Assembly: GCA_016906335.1 (NCBI GenBank)
Contig: JADEYG010000004.1
Span: forward strand, 1,451,099 to 1,515,098
Length of the DNA: 64,000 bases
Origin: Novakomyces olei
Lineage: Eukaryota; Ascomycota; Novakomycetes; Novakomycetales; Novakomycetaceae
Direction of reading: 5' to 3'
Position numbers and translations under genes: made by a program. This document shows positions 58,122 to 64,000 of the stretch, piece by piece. A model generated the notes under the pieces. That model saw only the letters and a program-made list of their open reading frames with translations, made no database searches and was not told the DNA's origin. How positions within the stretch are numbered: position 1 is the stretch's first letter; every line of letters begins with the position of its first letter.

Positions 58122-59827
58122 CTAGATATATTCAAACCGGAATTATGGCGAAATTCCATTTTTATGTAATGTGATTCTTATTATGTATAATTCTAGTCAG
58201 GGTTTTCGCTTTTCCTTTACGCCATAATTCCATTTCGAAAAATAATTAATGTATGAGGGGGGGGTCATGCCAATTTCCTTAGCATTCCCGCGAATTATGG
58301 CGTAATTCTAATAAGAATGGTAGGGAGAAACGTGGAGGCAGGGTTTTTTAGGGAGAATTTTCCGACTAAATTCCAAATTATAATATGGGAAATTGCGCGG
58401 GAATGCTAAGGAAATTGGCATAAACGGGGGTAAGAACGACGTAAGAGCAAAAATAGTTTCCGCCTTAATTCCAAAACATTGGCAAACCATATTGCGGCGA
58501 GGGTAGGGTTGCTGAATTTATAAAATATAATTATTATACAAGATGGTCTACACATATTATAGCTATCTGATAATATAATAAAAATATTATAGAGAGAGCC
58601 CCATAGTAATAAAGTATAATAAGAAAAACGTCAGAAAAATAAGAAAAATTAAGAGTGTGTAGTCCATGTGTAGAGGTGACAAAACGTCGAATGAACAAGT
58701 GTTTTTACAAAAAGTGTATGGTTGGATAGAGGGGTGCAGTAGGAGTGTAAATATATACTTGTTTACAAGATTGGATTAGTAATTATGGAGATATATGGGT
58801 TTAAAGATTTATAAAAAGCTCATGACGGCGCAGGATGCATTTTATGTGGCATTATAATAATGTATAGTAGAATAATTTATTGTAAAGCAATGTATGTATA
58901 ATAATGTATAGTATAATATGTATGGTAATTTAATGTATAGGAATAATGTATGTATATAATGTATGGTATAATAATGTATGGTATAATAATATATGGTAGA
59001 ATAATGTATTGTAAAGTTATTGTAAAGTAATGTATGTATAATAATGTATGGAGGAATAATGTATGGAGGAATAATGTATGTATAATAATGTGTGGTATAA
59101 TAATATATGGTAAAATAATGTATTGTAAAGTGAATAATGTATGTATAATAATGTATGGTATAATAATGTATTGTAAAGTAAAGTATGTATAATAATGTAT
59201 GGTAAATAATATATGGTAGAATAATGTATTGTAAAGTTATTGTAAAGTAATGTATAATAATATATGGTAGAATCATATGGTATAATAATATATGGCATTA
59301 TAATGTATGGTATAATAATATATGGTGGAATAATGTATGGAGGAATAATGTATGTATAATAATGTATGGTATAATAATATATGGGGGATTAATGTATGGG
59401 AATAATGTATGGGGAATTAATGTATGGGGGATTAATGTATGGAGAATAATGTGTATGGGGGAATAATGTATGGGGGAATAATGTACGGTGATATTTATTT
59501 AGGGTTAGGGTTATTTATGATCGAATGGAGTAGAGAATTATATTGAGATTGTTGGATATGAAAGGGAGGGAGAGAGTTGGAGTTGAGATAGGAAGTAAAG
59601 GGAAATAGAAAATGGGAATAGAGTAATGTAGAAGTTGCCAAAAAATGTTTGATAAAGGACAGTTATTGAAAGGAAGATTGTTTTAATATTATTTAGTATT
59701 TTATAATATTTGGTTAAAGTTTAGAAAGGATCAAATAAAAATGATGATGTAAAAGTTTTAAAAGGGCGGAAAATGTGAATAATAATAGATTGAAGGGGTG
59801 TGAGGGGATGTGGAAAGTGATGGGAGA
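58122..59827 (+). repeat. Subtelomeric repeat R, copy 6
   Basis: Same terminus variant and same right junction with the G2 LTR as copy 5. Differences are a few single-base indels. It is part of a duplicated segment. Confidence 0.93.
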
Positions 59828-60261
59828 TGTTAGGCCATAGTGTAGATAGTAAAATTTAAATTTAAAATGACATAATTAAATTAAATTAATTCACTCCAAA
59901 TACGGAATTTAACCGATTTGGAGGAATATTTAATTACTAATCATTAAATCACGCCACTGATCGGGTATCTGTAACCTATCAATGATAAGGTGATTACTAA
60001 TTGATCGGTTACTTCTGATCCTATCTGATTACTAATTGATAGGAAAGTCTTGATCCTATCTCTGAGATAAGAGCTGAGCCTTGAAGTCTATAAAAGGACA
60101 AGGTTTTCCATAGTTTAAGAGTAGATTCAATTAATCTAAAGAGTTATAACAGTGAGTTACTTCCAGTTATAACAACTTTTTTCACTGCTAACATTGTCAG
60201 TGAATCCGTCAGGAGACAGCCGACGGCCTCGCATTGTCTACTCTGAGACATTTGCAAATCT
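59828..60261 (+). repeat. G2 5' LTR plus first 68 bp of internal region
   Basis: LTR 59828-60193 (366 bp) and the start of the first ORF, cut at 60261 by R7. It matches 48749-49182. Confidence 0.92.
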
Positions 60262-62131
60262 CTAGATATATTCAAGACGGAATTATGGCGAAATTCCATT
60301 TTTATGTAATGTGATTCTTATTATGTATAATTCTAGTCAGGGTTTTCGCTTTTCCTTTACGCCATAATTCCATTTCGAAAAATAATTAATGTATGAGGGG
60401 GGGGTCATGCCAATTTCCTTAGCATTCCCGCGAATTATGGCGTAATTCTAATAAGAATGGTAGGAGAAACGTGGAGGCAGGGTTTTTTAGGGAGAATTTT
60501 CCGACTAAATTCCAAATTATAATATGGGAAATTGCGCGGGAATGCTAAGGAAATTGGCATAAACGGGGGTAAGAACGACGTAAGAGCAAAAATAGTTTCC
60601 GCCTTAATTCCAAAACATTGGCAAACCATATTGCGGCGAGGGTAGGGTTGCTGAATTTATAAAATATAATTATTATACAAGATGGTCTACACATATTATA
60701 GCTATCTGATAATATAATAAAAATATTATAGAGAGAGCCCCATAGTAATAAAGTATAATAAGAAAAACGTCAGAAAAATAAGAAAAATTAAGAGTGTGTA
60801 GTCCATGTGTAGAGGTGACAAAACGTCGAATGAACAAGTGTTTTTACAAAAAGTGTATGGTTGGATAGAGGGGTGCAGTAGGAGTGTAAATATATACTTG
60901 TTTACAAGATTGGATTAGTAATTATGGAGATATATGGGTTTAAAGATTTATAAAAAGCTCATGACGGCGCAGGATGCATTTTATGTGGCATTATAATAAT
61001 GTATAGTAGAATAATTTATTGTAAAGCAATGTATGTATAATAATGTATAGTATAATAATGTATGGTAATTTAATGTATAGGAATAATGTATGTATAATAA
61101 TGTATGGTATAATAATGTATGGTATAATAATATATGGTAGAATAATGTATTGTAAAGTTATTGTAAAGTAATGTATGTATAATAATGTATGGTAGAATAA
61201 TGTATTGTAAAGTTATTGTAAAGTAATGTATGTATAATAATGTATGGAGGAATAATGTATGGAGGAATAATGTATGTATAATAATGTGTGGTATAATAAT
61301 ATATGGTAAAATAATGTATTGTAAAGTGAATAATGTATGTATAATAATGTATGGTATAATAATGTATTGTAAAGTAAAGTATGTATAATAATGTATGGTA
61401 AATAATATATGGTAGAATAATGTATTGTAAAGTTATTGTAAAGTAATGTATGTATAATAATATATGGTAGAATCATATGTATAATAATATATGGCATTAT
61501 AATGTATGGTATAATAATATATGGTGGAATAATGTATGGAGGAATAATGTATGTATAATAATGTATGGTATAATAATATATGGGGGATTAATGTATGGGA
61601 ATAATGTATGGGGAATTAATGTATGGGGGATTAATGTATGGAGAATAATGTGTATGGGGGAATAATGTATGGGGAATAATGTACGGTGATATTTATTTAG
61701 GGTTAGGGTTATTTATGATCGAATGGAGTAGAGAATTATATTGAGATTGTTGGATATGAAAGGGAGGGAGAGAGTTGGAGTTGAGATAGGAAGTAAAGGG
61801 AAATAGAAAATGGGAATAGAGTAATGTAGAAGTTGCCAAAAAAATGTTTGATAAAGGACAGTTATTGAAAGGAAGATTGTTTTAATATTATTTAGTATTT
61901 TATAATATTTGGTTAAAGTTTAGAAAGGATCAAATAAAAATGATGATGTAAAAGTTTTAAAAGGGCGGAAAATGTGAATAATAATAGATTGAAGGGGTGT
62001 GAGGGGATGTGGAAAAGTGATGGGAGATGAAGAAAGAAAGATTTTGGAAGAGTTGAGGGAAGCAGATGGAAGTTGATGGAGTTAGGAGGTAGGGCTATGG
62101 TTAAAGTGAGAAGAATTAGGGTTATTTAGTT
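60262..62131 (+). repeat. Subtelomeric repeat R, copy 7
   Basis: Full head, minisatellite (about 60994-61690, with one extra block) and TTAGGG tract, tail cut at gttatttagtt by R8. Confidence 0.93.
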
Positions 62132-64000
62132 CTAGATATATTCAAACCGGAATTATGGCGAAATTCCATTTTTATGTAATGTGATTCTTATTATGTATAA
62201 TTCTAGTCAGGGTTTTCGCTTTTCCTTTACGCCATAATTCCATTTCGAAAAATAATTAATGTATGAGGGGGGGGTCATGCCAATTTCCTTAGCATTCCCG
62301 CGAATTATGGCGTAATTCTAATAAGAATGGTAGGAGAAACGTGGAGGCAGGGTTTTTTAGGGAGAATTTTCCGACTAAATTCCAAATTATAATATGGGAA
62401 ATTGCGCGGGAATGCTAAGGAAATTGGCATAAACGGGGGTAAGAACGACGTAAGAGCAAAAATAGTTTCCGCCTTAATTCCAAAACATTGGCAAACCATA
62501 TTGCGGCGAGGGTAGGGTTGCTGAATTTATAAAATATAATTATTATACAAGATGGTCTACACATATTATAGCTATCTGATAATATAATAAAAATATTATA
62601 GAGAGAGCCCCATAGTAATAAAGTATAATAAGAAAAACGTGAGAAAAATAAGAAAAATTAAGAGTGTGTAGTCCATGTGTAGAGGTGACAAAACGTCGAA
62701 TGAACAAGTGTTTTTACAAAAAGTGTATGGTTGGATAGAGGGGAGCCGTAGGAGTGTAAATATATATTTGTTTACAAGATTGGATTAGTAATTATGGAGA
62801 TATATGGGTTTAAAGATTTATAAAAAGCTCATGACGGCGCAGGATGCATTTTATGTGGCATTATAATAATGTATAGTAGAATAATTTATTGTAAAGCAAT
62901 GTATGTATAATAATGTATAGTATAATAATGTATGGTAATTTAATGTATAGGAATAATGTATGTATAATAATGTATGGTATAATAATGTATGGAGGAATAA
63001 TGTATGTATAATAATGTGTGGTATAATAATATATGGTAAAATAATGTATTGTAAAGTGAATAATGTATGTATAATAATGTATGGTATAATAATGTATTGT
63101 AAAGTGAATAATGTATGTATAATAATGTATGGTATAATAATGTATGGTAGAATAATATATGGCATTATAATGTATGGTATTATAATATATGGTAGAATAA
63201 TGTATGGAGGAATAATGTAAAGAGGAATAATGTATGTATAATAATGTATGGTATAATAATATATGGCATTATAATGTATTGTAAAGTAATGTATGTATAA
63301 TAATGTATGGTATAATAATATATGGTAGAATAATGTATGGAGGAATAATGTATGGAAGAATAATGTATGGAAGAATAATGTATGGATGAATAATGTATGG
63401 GGATAATGTATGGTGTTAATATATAGTATTAATGTATGGGGGCATAATATGAGAGTTGTTCAGTTAGGGTTAGGGTTATTTATTGGGATAATGTATGGGG
63501 TATTATAATGTATGAGTTAGTTGTTTTATTAGGGTTAGGGTTATTTATCATGGAGTGGAGTAGAGAAATTTGTTGAGATTGTTGGATAAAGGAAAGGATG
63601 GAGAGAGTTGGAGTTGAGATGGGAAATAGAAGTAGAAAATGGGAATAGATTTATGTAGATTTTGGCAAAAAAAGGTTGAAAAAGGAGAGTAGTTGAAAGA
63701 AAGATTGTGATAATATTGTATAGTATGATATAGAATTGTATGTTAGATTATAAAGGGATCAAGCATAATTAAAGATATGAAAGATAAAAAAAGGCAGAGA
63801 ATGAGAATAATAATTGATTGAAGTGGTGTGGGGGATGGTGAAAAGAGATGGGAGATGAAGAAAGACAGATTTTGGAAGAGTTGAGGGAAGTATATGGAAG
63901 TTGATGGAGATTGTCAGGGTTAGGGTTAGTTAGGGTTAGTTAGGGTTAGTTAGGGTTAGTCAGGGTTAGTCAGGGTTAGTTAGGGTTAGTTAGGGTTAGT
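62132..64000 (+). repeat. Subtelomeric repeat R, copy 8 (terminal)
   Basis: Head as in the others. The minisatellite (about 62866-63450) and the tail resemble copy 1 more than copies 2-7 (for example the tgtatggtgttaatatatagtatt and catggagtggag segments). It runs into the terminal satellite. Confidence 0.9.
63915..64000 (+). repeat. Telomere-like 10-bp satellite at the window end
   Basis: From 63921, eight units of exactly 10 bp: TAGGGTTAGT, with CAGGGTTAGT as variant. The period is 10 and not 6, so it is not a simple TTAGGG telomere. The G-rich strand runs to the right. Confidence 0.9.

Overview
This window looks like a chromosome end of a filamentous ascomycete (probably Pezizomycotina). 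The evidence is spliceosomal introns of 35-59 nt, a Zn2Cys6 regulator, a FunK1-type kinase, an UNC93-like transporter, chromodomain Ty3/gypsy elements, a telomere-linked RecQ-type helicase, and TTAGGG-like tracts whose G-rich strand runs 5'->3' toward the right edge. I cannot name the species.

Proximal part (1-7.6 kb): nested retrotransposon debris. A Ty3/gypsy element (family G1, LTR starting TGTCATGATCC) sits inside the RNase H region of a second gypsy family (G2, LTR starting TGTTAGGCC). G2 runs into an inverted pair of LTR pieces, then a broken Ty1/copia gag with its LTR, then a pure TTA microsatellite of about 330 bp.

Genic part (7.6-28.6 kb): a FunK1 kinase with a nuclease-like N-terminal region, an AhpD/CMD-like protein, two paralogous HNH proteins, an arylsulfotransferase-like 3' remnant, a Zn2Cys6 regulator, an MFS sugar-type transporter, a PhyH dioxygenase, an NmrA-like reductase and a Tse2-like ADP-ribosyltransferase-family gene. 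The last two lie in an imperfect inverted duplication. Regulator, transporter, dioxygenase and reductase could form a small metabolic cluster bracketed by the HNH paralogs (inference). The last gene, UNC93-like, loses its 5' part exactly where the repeats begin.

Distal part (28.6-64 kb): eight successive units. Each starts at exactly the same terminus (CTAGATATATTCAA, repeat 'R'), all point toward the right end, and each cuts off whatever preceded it. None of the interrupted sequences resumes in the window. R has a structured head, an AATAATGTATGG-type minisatellite, interstitial TTAGGG and a tail. One unit carries a large gene for two zinc fingers, a region with a complete tyrosine-recombinase-like residue set, and a RecQ helicase. 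Its flanks resemble R, so R may be a deletion derivative of it. Other units carried in LTR retrotransposons: a full-length G1 with identical 631-bp LTRs and a 5-bp target duplication, a decayed gypsy (G3), and two copies of an LTR element (J) whose last gene encodes a C2H2 plus JmjC-like protein ending inside the polypurine tract. G1 carries an antisense Zn2Cys6/coiled-coil gene between pol and the 3' LTR in both copies. The window ends in a 10-bp telomere-like satellite (TAGGGTTAGT).

The most novel candidates are the tyrosine-recombinase/RecQ telomeric element with its R derivatives, and the accessory DNA-binding or chromatin-type genes carried by the LTR elements.
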